In this document: positions 45,756 to 54,824 of the stretch, in pieces
Numbering within the stretch: position 1 is the stretch's first letter
Layout: each line of letters opens with the position of its first letter
Notes under the pieces: generated by a model
What the model was told of the DNA's origin: nothing
Seen by the model: the letters and a program-made list of their open reading frames with translations, nothing else
Database searches by the model: none
Assembly: GCA_028687935.1 (NCBI GenBank)
Contig: JAQTZE010000001.1
Coordinates: forward strand, 279,633 to 343,632
DNA: 64,000 nt
Direction of reading: 5' to 3'
Source of the DNA: Sulfurimonas sp.
Lineage (GTDB): Bacteria > Campylobacterota > Campylobacteria > Campylobacterales > Sulfurimonadaceae
Position numbers and translations under genes: made by a program

Positions 45756-48011
45756 TTATTTTAACTTTTCAGCGACAAGTTCATTTACTACTTGTGGGTT
45801 TGCTTTACCCTCTGTAATTTTCAGTACCTGCCCTACAAAAAAGCCTAATAGTTTTGTGTTCCCTGCTCTAAACTTCAGTACATTATCTGGATTTTTTGCA
45901 ATTACTTCATCAATAATCGGTAAAATTTTAGAAGGATCACTTATTTGTACAAGCCCTTTGGCTTCAACTATTTGTGTTGGATTTTCTCCTGTTTGGGCCA
46001 TCTCTTCAAATACTTGTTTAGCAATTTTATTTGAGATAATTTCATCATCTATCATTTTTACAAGCTCTGATATCTGCTTTGCATTAAATTTAGGTTTATC
46101 AGCCTGTATCTGTTTGAACTCTCTAGCTACCTCATTAGCTATGATGTTAGCTAAGGCTATAGGACTACTTAACACAGATAAAGACTCTTCATAAAATGAT
46201 GAGAGTTGCTTATCGCGAGCTAGAGTATTAGCTACTTCACTGTTGAGTCCAAATTCACTTGTGTACTTATCAAATAATGCTTGCTCTTCTTTATTCATAG
46301 GCACTACTTCACCATCTACATGCACTTTTTGAATTTGAGTTTTGCGTTCACCATTGTGTCTATTCTCAGTTGTTTGGTTTTTAGCCCAAGAATCTTTAAG
46401 ACCTACAATTTTATTAAACACAGGGGTTTCATCAGTAGAGTCGATAGGATCAGCATAGAAATATCCATGTCTTTCAAACTGAAATCTTTCATCAGGTTTG
46501 TCTATGACAACAGCTGGCTCAATAAGAGCATTTTTGATAATTTCTAAAGAGTCTGGATTAATATCTTCTAATCCTTCGGGAGCTTCATCTTTAAAAAGTC
46601 TATCATATACTCTTACTTCAATTTTTTTAGCTGCTACCATATCTACCCATTGAATAGCGCTTTTAACTTGGATACCGCTAGTATCTGAGCCACTTTTAGA
46701 TTCAGGATAATATTCTGCTTTTATTTCAGTGATATTGCCGTTGGCATCTTTTATGACTTCCTTACAAGTGATGATATAAGCATGTCTAAGTCTTACTGAC
46801 TGTTCTGGTGTAAGGCGGAAGTAATCTTTTGGAGGATTTTCCATAAAGTCATCACGTTCAATATAAATTTCTCTTGATAAAGGTATCTTTCGTGAACCCT
46901 CTTTAGGCACATCGTGTGGATAGTATGAAGCATCAATGTCTTCAGAACCCACATAGTTCACGATAGTGACTTTGAGTGGATTAAACACACACATAACACG
47001 TGGTACTTTAGTATTAAGGTCATCTCTGATACAAAACTCAAGTTGTGAAACATCGACTGTTGAGTTTGCTTTTGCAATACCTATTTGATCACAAAAGTTG
47101 ATAATAGACTCCGGCGTGTAACCTCTTCTTCTATATCCAGCGATTGTCGGCATGCGAGGGTCATCCCAACCATTTACTTTTCCTGTATTAACCAACTCTA
47201 AAAGCTTTCTTTTACTCATAACAGTATAGTTAATACCGAGTCTAGCAAATTCGTGCTGATAAGGTCTTGGTGCTGTAAGTCTGAGTGTATCAAGTACCCA
47301 ATCGTAAATATCACGATTGTTTTCAAACTCCAGCGTACAGATAGAATGCGTAATACCTTCAATATAATCAGATAAACAGTGTGCGAAGTCATACATTGGG
47401 TAGATATTTGCATCTCCAGCTCTATAGTGATGCGTATGTCGAATACGATATAAAAGAGGATCTCGCATCTTCATATTGGCTGCAGACATATCAATCTTAG
47501 CTCGAAGGACATGTGCACCATCTTGAAATTCACCTTTTTTCATTCTAAGAAAAAGGTCTAGATTTTCTTCAATGCTGCGCATGGCATACTCGCTGCGTTT
47601 TCCAGTCTGTGTCACTGTGCCCCTATATTCTCTTATCTCTTCTTCATTGAGACTATCGACGTAAGCCTTACCCATTTTGATAAGTTCAACAGCATAATCA
47701 TATAATTTTGGAAAGTAATCAGAAGTAAAACGCACATTGCCATCCCACTCAAAACCCAGCCAATCTACAGCATCTTTGAGAGCTTCAACATATTTCGTAT
47801 CTTCGGTTGTTGGATTGGTATCATCCATTCTTAGATTACAATGACCATGGTAGTCCTGCGCTATACCAAAGTTTATACAGATAGATTTAGCGTGCCCTAT
47901 ATGTGGAAATCCATTGGGCTCAGGCGGAAATCTTGTTACAACCTCTTTATATTTGCCTGACTTTAAATCCTCTTCTACTATTGTTCGTAAAAAATCTTTG
48001 TTCTCACTCAT
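45756..48011 (-). CDS. glnS: Glutaminyl-tRNA synthetase with C-terminal YqeY/GatB-like domain
   Basis: 751 aa against ~550 for E. coli GlnRS. Class I catalytic core: PPEPNGFPHIGHAKSIC (HIGH), RMDDTNPTTEDTKYVE, and the KMSKS equivalent in YTVMSKRKLLELV. The anticodon-binding beta barrels follow (~340-560). The last ~190 residues form a GatB/YqeY tRNA-binding domain (ISELVKMIDDEIISNK, KGLVQISDPSKILPIIDEV, GFFVGQVLKITEGKANP), as in Deinococcus-type GlnRS. Most Campylobacterota make Gln-tRNA by GatCAB, so GlnRS may be an acquisition. Only two AAACGCA words, both near its 5' end, and an IS element next door fit that view. Confidence 0.94.
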   Translation of the reverse strand: MSENKDFLRTIVEEDLKSGKYKEVVTRFPPEPNGFPHIGHAKSICINFGIAQDYHGHCNLRMDDTNPTTEDTKYVEALKDAVDWLGFEWDGNVRFTSDYFPKLYDYAVELIKMGKAYVDSLNEEEIREYRGTVTQTGKRSEYAMRSIEENLDLFLRMKKGEFQDGAHVLRAKIDMSAANMKMRDPLLYRIRHTHHYRAGDANIYPMYDFAHCLSDYIEGITHSICTLEFENNRDIYDWVLDTLRLTAPRPYQHEFARLGINYTVMSKRKLLELVNTGKVNGWDDPRMPTIAGYRRRGYTPESIINFCDQIGIAKANSTVDVSQLEFCIRDDLNTKVPRVMCVFNPLKVTIVNYVGSEDIDASYYPHDVPKEGSRKIPLSREIYIERDDFMENPPKDYFRLTPEQSVRLRHAYIITCKEVIKDANGNITEIKAEYYPESKSGSDTSGIQVKSAIQWVDMVAAKKIEVRVYDRLFKDEAPEGLEDINPDSLEIIKNALIEPAVVIDKPDERFQFERHGYFYADPIDSTDETPVFNKIVGLKDSWAKNQTTENRHNGERKTQIQKVHVDGEVVPMNKEEQALFDKYTSEFGLNSEVANTLARDKQLSSFYEESLSVLSSPIALANIIANEVAREFKQIQADKPKFNAKQISELVKMIDDEIISNKIAKQVFEEMAQTGENPTQIVEAKGLVQISDPSKILPIIDEVIAKNPDNVLKFRAGNTKLLGFFVGQVLKITEGKANPQVVNELVAEKLK

Positions 48012-48139
48012 TCTTATTAAACCTTTTTAGTTTTAAAACTCTTATTATTGCTTGTATCTTATCAAATTCGAACTTATAGCTCAATTTTTCTCTTAGCTAA
48101 AACTTGTTAAAATTCCAAAAAAATTATGCAGGGATTATA

Positions 48140-49438
48140 ATGCTAAGATTTTCATCCAGCCCTATAGGTGATATGCATATAGGCAATTTAAGAGTTGCCC
48201 TACTCAGTTATATTATCTCACAACAAAAAAAAGAAGATTTAATAGTTAGAATTGAAGATATGGACAAAGAGAGAAATATAGTAGGTAAAGATCAAGAGAT
48301 ACTAGACATACTTGATCTTTTTGAAATTAAATACTCTCAAACGATTTACCAAAGTCAAAATGCCCGTTTTTATTCTGCTATGGCTCTACAGCTTATGCAT
48401 GACAAAAAAGCATTTAGCTGTTTTTGTTCTCCTCAATGGCTTGAGGGGAAGCAAGAAGAAGCTAAAGCTGCAAACAAACCTTACAGATACGATGATGCCT
48501 GCGCTACTCTTCCGGCAGAGCTTGTCATAGATAATACCAACCCCTTTACAGTGAGAATTAAAAAAACAGAAAATTCAATCACTATAAAAGATCACATTAA
48601 AGGTGAAATGACATGTACGCCTCAAGAGTTAGATAGTTTTGTCATCCTTAAACATGATAAAACTCCTACTTATGATTTTGCATCTGCAATTGATGATATG
48701 CTGAGTGATATATCACTGGTCATTCGTGGTGAAGGACATATGAGCAGTACCCCCAAAGAGGATATGATCAGAACAGCTCTTGGGTATGAGAAAAAAATTG
48801 AGTATGCTCACCTGCCAATAATTTTAAATGATTCTGACGATAAAATGAGCGAAAAAGGTGATGCATCAAGCGTTATCTGGCTTTTAAAAGAAGGATTCCT
48901 CCCCTCTGCGATATCAAATTATTTAATATCAATGGGGAACAAGACTCCAAAAGAGATATTCACGCTAGAAGAATCTCTAGAGTGGTTTGGCCTTGAAAAT
49001 CTCTCCAAGTCCCCTTTTTGCTTTAAAATGGATACGCTGAGACATATAAACAAAGAGCACTTGAAAAATATGCAAGCCAAAGAACTTTCAAGATATGTCG
49101 GGTTTGCTGATGAAGAAATTGGCAAAGTAGCAAAAGTTTACTTGAGCGAAGCAAGCACTACTAAAGAGCTTAAAAGCAAGATAGAACCAATATTTGCACC
49201 TAAAGTTATCCCTGCTGATGCTAAGGAACAAACACAAAGTATGGCTGAGTGTATAAAAAATGCACCCTACTTTGATACATATGAAGATTTTAAAAATCAT
49301 ATCATAAAAGAAACAAGATTAAGTGAGAAAGACTTTATTAAATCATTGCGTTTATTGCTAACGGGTGCTGAGTTTGGTCCAGATATTTCAGAGCTTTATC
49401 AGCATCTTAAAAACTACCTTGGAGAAATTGTAAAATGA
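48140..49438 (+). CDS. gltX: Glutamyl-tRNA synthetase (GluRS, class I; second-type)
   Basis: 432 aa from ATG 48140 (MLRFSSSPIGDMHIGNLR); the track's upstream start at 48104 adds unconserved residues. HIGH motif is MHIGNLRVALL; the KMSKS motif is DDKMSEKGDASSV. The discriminating domain (~70-200) and helical anticodon domain (~310-432) are GluRS-like; it is somewhat shorter than the ~465-aa standard enzyme. Campylobacterota usually have two GluRS, one charging tRNA-Gln. The position before yggT matches what I recall for one of the C. jejuni gltX genes. Divergent from glnS across 128 bp; overlaps yggT by 4 bp. Confidence 0.93.
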   Translation: MLRFSSSPIGDMHIGNLRVALLSYIISQQKKEDLIVRIEDMDKERNIVGKDQEILDILDLFEIKYSQTIYQSQNARFYSAMALQLMHDKKAFSCFCSPQWLEGKQEEAKAANKPYRYDDACATLPAELVIDNTNPFTVRIKKTENSITIKDHIKGEMTCTPQELDSFVILKHDKTPTYDFASAIDDMLSDISLVIRGEGHMSSTPKEDMIRTALGYEKKIEYAHLPIILNDSDDKMSEKGDASSVIWLLKEGFLPSAISNYLISMGNKTPKEIFTLEESLEWFGLENLSKSPFCFKMDTLRHINKEHLKNMQAKELSRYVGFADEEIGKVAKVYLSEASTTKELKSKIEPIFAPKVIPADAKEQTQSMAECIKNAPYFDTYEDFKNHIIKETRLSEKDFIKSLRLLLTGAEFGPDISELYQHLKNYLGEIVK

Positions 49439-49731
49439 GTGATTTAGGTTTAGTTATAGTACAACTTGGTGGGCTTTTTACAAGTCTTATCAATATTTAT
49501 ATTTGGGTTGTGATTATCGCTGCACTGCTTAGTTTTGTCAATCCTGATCCCTATAATCCTATAGTTCAGTTTTTACGTAGAGTGACGGATCCTGCATATA
49601 AGCTTGTTCGTCGTTATATCCGCACAAATATCAATGGAATTGATCTAGCACCTTTAGTGATAGTGATAGGATTACAAATTATCACGATTTTATTAAGTTA
49701 CATCTTTAAAACTTTGGCGCAAAGTATCTAA
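49435..49731 (+). CDS. YggT family membrane protein
   Basis: 98 aa with two membrane spans (LGGLFTSLINIYIWVVIIAALLSF and IDLAPLVIVIGLQIITILLSYIF) and between them the family signature NPDPYNPIVQFLRRVTDPAYKLVRRYI. YggT proteins are linked to osmotic tolerance and, in some bacteria, cell division; mechanism unknown. Starts inside the end of gltX (ATGA overlap). In C. jejuni a soluble lytic transglycosylase gene follows as I remember; it is absent here. Confidence 0.92.
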   Translation: MSDLGLVIVQLGGLFTSLINIYIWVVIIAALLSFVNPDPYNPIVQFLRRVTDPAYKLVRRYIRTNINGIDLAPLVIVIGLQIITILLSYIFKTLAQSI

Positions 49732-49739
49732 ACTTTTTT

Positions 49740-49758
49740 CACCCTATTATCTAGGGTG
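49740..49758 (+). terminator. Hairpin between convergent yggT and lipoprotein genes
   Basis: CACCCTA-TTATC-TAGGGTG, 7 bp, followed by TTTAGGACTTTTT. It lies between two convergent stops only 28 bp apart and could serve both strands. Confidence 0.6.
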
Positions 49759-49759
49759 T

Positions 49760-50224
49760 TTAGGACTTTTTATAAGTCAATACCATCGATTGATATGTGT
49801 CACTTTTGATTTGAAGCTGTATCTCTCTCTCTTCATTACTTTCAAATTCCATCAAATAGCAGCTGTTCCAGCTGTTTTGCATCTCTATTAACTCTTGAAA
49901 TGAATATGGATCTTCTATTTTCTCAATTAAAAGAGCTTCATTTGCATTAGATCTAAACTGTAAATCTTTTGGATTCATGTCATCTTTTGTATACAAACAG
50001 ATAAGAAACGCATCGTTTTGCGTATATACTTCAGGATAGATATTATTGAGATAAACTGCAGTGAAAGCACCTTCAACTTTGTCTGGTGCGACTATTTTGG
50101 CTCTCTGGGTGTTTGAGATAGAAAATTCTTGTGCCCTTGTGAGCTCAAAGTTAGAAAAAGCGCTTTTTTGCGAACATCCTCCCAAAAAAATAGAAAAAAC
50201 AGCCAAAATAGGTATAAAATTCAT
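49760..50224 (-). CDS. Small outer-envelope lipoprotein, unknown
   Basis: 154 aa from ATG 50224 (MNFIPILAVFSIFLGGCSQ), which puts the lipobox LGGC at residue 17; the track's start at 50248 adds eight residues before a normal signal. Mature part is soluble, with AFTAVYLNNIYPEVY and a Glu-rich C-terminus. No family recognised; a lipoprotein lies at the same place in the C. jejuni cluster as I recall. Convergent with yggT and divergent from mobB. Confidence 0.85.
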   Translation of the reverse strand: MNFIPILAVFSIFLGGCSQKSAFSNFELTRAQEFSISNTQRAKIVAPDKVEGAFTAVYLNNIYPEVYTQNDAFLICLYTKDDMNPKDLQFRSNANEALLIEKIEDPYSFQELIEMQNSWNSCYLMEFESNEEREIQLQIKSDTYQSMVLTYKKS

Positions 50225-50277
50225 AACACATCCCAAAAAAATTATCATGAATTATATCTTATTAAACTACCTTTTTG

Positions 50278-50283
50278 TATAAT
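50278..50283 (+). promoter_or_regulatory. -10 box of the mobB-fbp-metG run
   Basis: TATAAT preceded by CTTTTTG, 30 bp before the mobB TTG start. T-rich upstream, no -35. Confidence 0.5.
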
Positions 50284-50312
50284 CGCCTAAATTTAAAAAC
50301 ATAGAGTTTATT

Positions 50313-50816
50313 TTGAATAAAAGACTAGCAGTTGCATTTACGGGGCCTTCAAACAGTGGTAAAACTACGCTTATTTTAAAAATAGCGCGTAAACTGATCC
50401 ATGAACACAATCTAGAAGTAGCTATCATCAAGCACGATCCTAAAGACAAAGCACGTTTTGATGTCGAAGGTAAAGATAGTTATAAGTTTTCTGATACAGG
50501 TGCTGAAGTTATCGTCACTTCTCCATCGAGAACAACATACTTTTCACAAAAGAACAAAGAGCTTGATGAGATGATACGTCTTTTTAACACTTTTGATATA
50601 CTGTTAGTAGAAGGTCTCAAAAACCTCCCTCTCCCACGTATCAGTGTCTTTAGAGATGCACTCGATGAGGATTATTTTCCTTATATGGATGCTTTAGCAA
50701 TAGATGAAACTATTGATACAAAAACGTATGCTCTGCCAGAAGGTATTGCCATACTCGATCTTAACAACCCGGATGATGTAATATCTTGGATTTTAAAAAA
50801 CGCAAAGGAAGTATAA
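50313..50816 (+). CDS. mobB: Molybdopterin-guanine dinucleotide biosynthesis protein B
   Basis: 167 aa, TTG start (MNKRLAVAFTGPSNSGK). P-loop GTPase; Walker A GPSNSGKTTLI, then VAIIKHDPKDKARFDVEGKDSYKF, DILLVEGLKNLPLPRI. It assists MobA in adding GMP to molybdopterin, required for enzymes such as periplasmic nitrate reductase and formate dehydrogenase. First gene of mobB-fbp-(Cys protein)-metG-(MurF-like)-TRAP, all closely spaced. Confidence 0.93.
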   Translation: MNKRLAVAFTGPSNSGKTTLILKIARKLIHEHNLEVAIIKHDPKDKARFDVEGKDSYKFSDTGAEVIVTSPSRTTYFSQKNKELDEMIRLFNTFDILLVEGLKNLPLPRISVFRDALDEDYFPYMDALAIDETIDTKTYALPEGIAILDLNNPDDVISWILKNAKEV

Positions 50817-50819
50817 AAA

Positions 50820-51662
50820 ATGAGAGATGTATTTGATGCAATTCAAAGATGTGCGAAAAGAATTAAAACGGCTATAGATGTAAAAGACATAGGGTATTCT
50901 CAACAAGAAAACTCTTCTGGAGAAACGCAGCTACAGCTTGATATTCAGTGTGATATGATTATCGAAGAGGAGTTCTCAAGAGTAGCTTCTATTCATACTA
51001 TTGCCAGTGAAGAGAAAGAACTTCCAATGGCAATGAATGCAGGCGGAAAGTATTTTATTGCTTATGATCCTCTCGATGGTTCTTCGTTAGTAGATGTAAA
51101 CCTCAGTGTTGGTTCTATTTTTGGTATCTATGAAAACGCTTTTGGTGCGAAAAACATGGTTGCTTCATGCTACGTTGTGTATGGTCCTCGTGTTGAGATG
51201 GTTTTTGCTGAAAACAAAACAAAACTCTATCTTCTTCAAGCAGGTGAGTTTGAGTTTGTAAAAGAGATTCGTCTCTCTGAAAAAGGCAAACTTAACGCTC
51301 CTGGCGGAACACAACAAAACTGGGCACCGTACCATAAAGAGCTCGTTGATAGTTTCTTTGCTGAGGGATATCGTCTGAGATATTCTGGCGGTATGGTTCC
51401 AGATTTGCACCAGATCCTTTTAAAAGGTGGTGGACTTTTCAGCTATCCAGGTACATCAGATAAACCAGAAGGAAAACTTCGTAAACTTTTTGAAGTATTT
51501 CCTTTTGCCTACATCTACCAAAAATCAGGTGGAGACGCGATTGATGGGTACCAAGATCTTATGACACTTGAATATGCACATATCCATGATACTGCTGTAT
51601 GTTTTTTTGGTTCAAAATACGAAATCGCAAGAGTAAAAGAAGTTTATGCAAAACAAAGATAA
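50820..51662 (+). CDS. fbp: Class I fructose-1,6-bisphosphatase
   Basis: 280 aa, shorter than the E. coli enzyme (332). Dephosphorylates fructose 1,6-bisphosphate in gluconeogenesis. Metal-binding and signature motifs: [66 protein letters not shown]. In an autotroph fixing carbon by the reductive TCA cycle this is the path to hexoses. Three bases after mobB; overlaps the next ORF by 17 bp. Confidence 0.96.
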   Translation: MRDVFDAIQRCAKRIKTAIDVKDIGYSQQENSSGETQLQLDIQCDMIIEEEFSRVASIHTIASEEKELPMAMNAGGKYFIAYDPLDGSSLVDVNLSVGSIFGIYENAFGAKNMVASCYVVYGPRVEMVFAENKTKLYLLQAGEFEFVKEIRLSEKGKLNAPGGTQQNWAPYHKELVDSFFAEGYRLRYSGGMVPDLHQILLKGGGLFSYPGTSDKPEGKLRKLFEVFPFAYIYQKSGGDAIDGYQDLMTLEYAHIHDTAVCFFGSKYEIARVKEVYAKQR

Positions 51663-51837
51663 ATTTGAGCTCTATCTTGATGAGATGATCATCAAAATAG
51701 AACTTTGTCAAAAAGAAAAAGAGCTGAACTCATGCAGTGATTGTGAACATTTTTTCTCTTGTGAACTGCGTTTAGACTACGTAAAAGCCGTCTACAATAG
51801 CATGTCCAAGGGAGAAACTGGTGGCTTTGAATTTTAA
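51646..51837 (+). CDS. Small Cys-containing protein, unknown
   Basis: 63 aa. Acidic helical N-terminus ([21 protein letters not shown]) and a cysteine motif [21 protein letters not shown] that could bind a metal. Its start overlaps fbp by 17 bp and metG follows 31 bp later. A small gene lies between fbp and metS in C. jejuni as I recall, so it is likely real and conserved. Function unknown. Confidence 0.8.
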   Translation: MQNKDKFELYLDEMIIKIELCQKEKELNSCSDCEHFFSCELRLDYVKAVYNSMSKGETGGFEF

Positions 51838-51868
51838 AATTATGCAAGATTTATACTAAGGAAACAAA

Positions 51869-53818
51869 TTGAGTAAATACATTACAACCCCTATATACTA
51901 TGTAAATGGTGAAGCACACATCGGTCATGCTTATACAACGTTTATCGCAGACACAAAAACTCGATATGAGCAGCTCAAAGGTGAAGATACATATTTCTTA
52001 ACTGGAACAGATGAACATGGTCAAAAGATAGAAGAATCAGCACAAAAAAGCGGCAAGCCTACAGCGCAGTTTGCAGATGAGATTAGTGCTACTTTTAAAA
52101 ATCTATGGGATGAGTTTGGTATCTGCTATGATAAATTTATCCGTACAACGGATGAAGACCATAAGATAGGTGTACAAAAAGCATTTGAGACAATGTATGC
52201 TAAGGGTGATATTTACAAAGATTTTTATGAGGGTCACTACTGCGTAAGCTGTGAGACTTTCTTTCCTGAAACGCAGCTCATAGATGGCGAATTCTGCCCT
52301 GATTGTGGGAGAAGTACAAGTATCGTCAAAGAAGAAAGCTACTTTTTTAGACTCTCTAAATATGAAGATAAACTTTTAGCGCATTATGCAAATAATCCTG
52401 ATTTTATCCTGCCTCGTTCCCGTGCAAATGAAGTCATCAACTTCGTAAAAGGCGGACTTCGTGACCTCTCAGTAACACGTACATCGTTTACTTGGGGTGT
52501 GAAGATGCCGGCTTCACTGCAAGATGATAAACACGTTATGTATGTTTGGCTCGATGCACTTCTCAACTACATCACAGCACTCGGATATGGCAAAGATGAT
52601 GCGAATATGAACTACTGGCCTGCTTCTGTGCAATTTGTTGGTAAAGATATTCTGCGTTTTCATGCTATCTACTGGCCTGCGTTTTTGATGAGTCTTGATC
52701 TTCCACTTCCACAGCATATCGGTGCACACGGTTGGTGGACAAGAGATGGCGAAAAGATGTCCAAGTCTAAAGGTAATGTTATTGCTCCTAAAGAGGTTGC
52801 AGACGCTTATGGCGCTGAAAATCTTCGCTACTTTATGCTTAGAGAAGTTCCATTTGGTCAAGATGGAGACTTTTCTCAACGTGCATTTATCGACAGAATC
52901 AACTCAGAACTGAGCAACGATCTCGGTAATCTTCTCAACCGTATCATCGGTATGAGTGGTAAATACTCTGACTTTGAAATCGATAGCGTTGATGTAGCGA
53001 AGTACCATACAAAAGAGCTTGATGCAATGCATGAGACGCTTGATTCACTTGATGCATATATGGAAAATCTTCAAACGCATAGATATCTTGAGGAACTTTG
53101 GAGACTCTTTGCTATCGGGAACAAGGCTATCGAAGAGCATGCTCCTTGGGTAAAGATGAAAGAAGGGAAAAAAGATGAAGCACTTGCGACTGTAGCGCTT
53201 GTGGCAAATATATTGGCAAAAGCCTCTATCATGCTTCACCCTGTTATGCCAAAGATCACCAATACTATAGCAGATGCACTTGGTTTTGAGATCAACAATG
53301 AAAGCTACAAAGAGCTTGTTTTAGGTAAAAAACTATTAAAAATATTTAATATCAAAGTAGTTCCACCACTTTTTCCTCGTATTGAAGAGCCTTTAATGGC
53401 AGAAGCTCCTGCTGCACATCCTAATGAGCCAGAAGTAGCAAAAAAAGAAGTCAAAGAGAGTCCAAAAGCTGTTTCAAACGCAAGTGAAGACAATCTTATA
53501 GAGATAGGACAATTTTTTGAAACATCTCTTAAAATCGGGACTATTGTAGAAGCAGAAGAAGTTCCTAAAAGTAAAAAACTTCTCAAGCTCCAAGTAGACG
53601 TTGGCGGAGAATCACCAAGACAGGTTGTAGCTGGAATACGTGAGTTTTATGCACCGCAAGATCTTGTCGGTACGCAAGTGTGTGTTGTTGCCAACCTCAA
53701 ACCTGCAAAACTGATGGGAATGCTCTCTGAGGGTATGCTTTTAGCTTCAAAAGATGAAGAGGGACTCTGTCTTATCCGACCTGAAAAACCTAAAAAAGCG
53801 GGCACGCCTATTGGATGA
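51869..53818 (+). CDS. metG: Methionyl-tRNA synthetase
   Basis: 649 aa, TTG start with SD AAGGAA. HIGH motif YYVNGEAHIGHAYTT; zinc knuckle CVSCETFFPE...CPDCGRS; KMSKS motif EKMSKSKGNVIAP. A Pro/Ala/Lys-rich linker (~510-545) leads to the C-terminal EMAP/Trbp111-like tRNA-binding domain (SLKIGTIVEAEEVPKSKKLLKL to the end). Overlaps the next gene by four bases (ATGA). Confidence 0.97.
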   Translation: MSKYITTPIYYVNGEAHIGHAYTTFIADTKTRYEQLKGEDTYFLTGTDEHGQKIEESAQKSGKPTAQFADEISATFKNLWDEFGICYDKFIRTTDEDHKIGVQKAFETMYAKGDIYKDFYEGHYCVSCETFFPETQLIDGEFCPDCGRSTSIVKEESYFFRLSKYEDKLLAHYANNPDFILPRSRANEVINFVKGGLRDLSVTRTSFTWGVKMPASLQDDKHVMYVWLDALLNYITALGYGKDDANMNYWPASVQFVGKDILRFHAIYWPAFLMSLDLPLPQHIGAHGWWTRDGEKMSKSKGNVIAPKEVADAYGAENLRYFMLREVPFGQDGDFSQRAFIDRINSELSNDLGNLLNRIIGMSGKYSDFEIDSVDVAKYHTKELDAMHETLDSLDAYMENLQTHRYLEELWRLFAIGNKAIEEHAPWVKMKEGKKDEALATVALVANILAKASIMLHPVMPKITNTIADALGFEINNESYKELVLGKKLLKIFNIKVVPPLFPRIEEPLMAEAPAAHPNEPEVAKKEVKESPKAVSNASEDNLIEIGQFFETSLKIGTIVEAEEVPKSKKLLKLQVDVGGESPRQVVAGIREFYAPQDLVGTQVCVVANLKPAKLMGMLSEGMLLASKDEEGLCLIRPEKPKKAGTPIG

Positions 53819-54816
53819 GACTCGAAAATGTACTCGCACTCACAAACGCAAAACTGATAAACAAGCCTTTTGTTAACAGTTTTGAAAATATAGTATTTGA
53901 AGCTAAACATGTTAAACGCGGCGATCTTTTCCTTGCGTTTGACGAGAGTGAAATAGAGAGTGCCATCTTAAATGGTGCTTATGGCATCATCTTTGACAAA
54001 CCTGTACAGATAAGTGATAGTGAAATTGCTTGGATAAAGGTAGAAGAGATAGAAGACGCACTCAAACGTCTACTGCGTTTTAGACTTATTGAAAAAGAAG
54101 TCACCACCTACGAATGTAATGAGATCATTCTCAAATTAGCCCTTCAAGTGATAACTGAGCCAAATTTCATCGTTGTAAACTCCGATATGCAGAACATATC
54201 CAAGATGCTATGGAATTGTGAACAAAAAAGCACCCTTCTCTTTTGCCCTGCTCTTTGCTCAAGTGATATCTTTACAGATGTTAAACAAATTACTACGAAC
54301 CCTCTGCATAGCATCAGTGTAGTCGAACAGACACTTTTTGAGACCTCGTTTATCTATGATGATATCTTTTATGAAAGACAGCTTTTATCTCCATTTTTTA
54401 TTCCCTATCTTGAAGAGCTGTTGCATCTTTTTACAACACTCAAGGTAAACTATCGTCTGAGAAAATTTACACAGATTGACCATTTTCAAGCAGTTTTTAC
54501 AAATAAAAACTTTGAAATAAAAGAGTTTGGGACAAGCGATAAAGTGCTCATTTTTGAAAAAAATGCAAAGCTTGTATTTTCGGAAATTGTTTTTTTACAA
54601 GAAAATGCATCTTGGGCAAAGATAATTTCTATCGTTCCAAGCACAATGCGTGATGCCTTTGAGAAGAGTGAGCATATCTACACATACATCAATGAAAAAG
54701 ATATTTTTGATATTTTAAGACGAAAAGAGTTTCACTTTGCGTTTATCGCCGGCGCAGACAAGTCAATTCTTTCAAATGCTCGTGTAGCCCACAAGCAGCT
54801 TACTTTAGATTTTTAG
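53815..54816 (+). CDS. MurF-like protein lacking the ATP-binding P-loop
   Basis: 333 aa. The N-terminal ~100 residues look like the Mur-ligase N-domain (VKRGDLFLAFDES, ILNGAYGIIFDKP). The central region where GTxGKT should occur reads without any Walker A motif, and the rest (~110-333) is only weakly ligase-like (KVLIFEKNAKLVFSEIVFLQ). It therefore appears to be a Mur ligase relic or regulator without catalysis. A hypothetical gene lies in the same place after metS in C. jejuni as I remember. Coupled to metG by ATGA overlap. Confidence 0.7.
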   Translation: MRLENVLALTNAKLINKPFVNSFENIVFEAKHVKRGDLFLAFDESEIESAILNGAYGIIFDKPVQISDSEIAWIKVEEIEDALKRLLRFRLIEKEVTTYECNEIILKLALQVITEPNFIVVNSDMQNISKMLWNCEQKSTLLFCPALCSSDIFTDVKQITTNPLHSISVVEQTLFETSFIYDDIFYERQLLSPFFIPYLEELLHLFTTLKVNYRLRKFTQIDHFQAVFTNKNFEIKEFGTSDKVLIFEKNAKLVFSEIVFLQENASWAKIISIVPSTMRDAFEKSEHIYTYINEKDIFDILRRKEFHFAFIAGADKSILSNARVAHKQLTLDF

Positions 54817-54824
54817 GAGACCCT

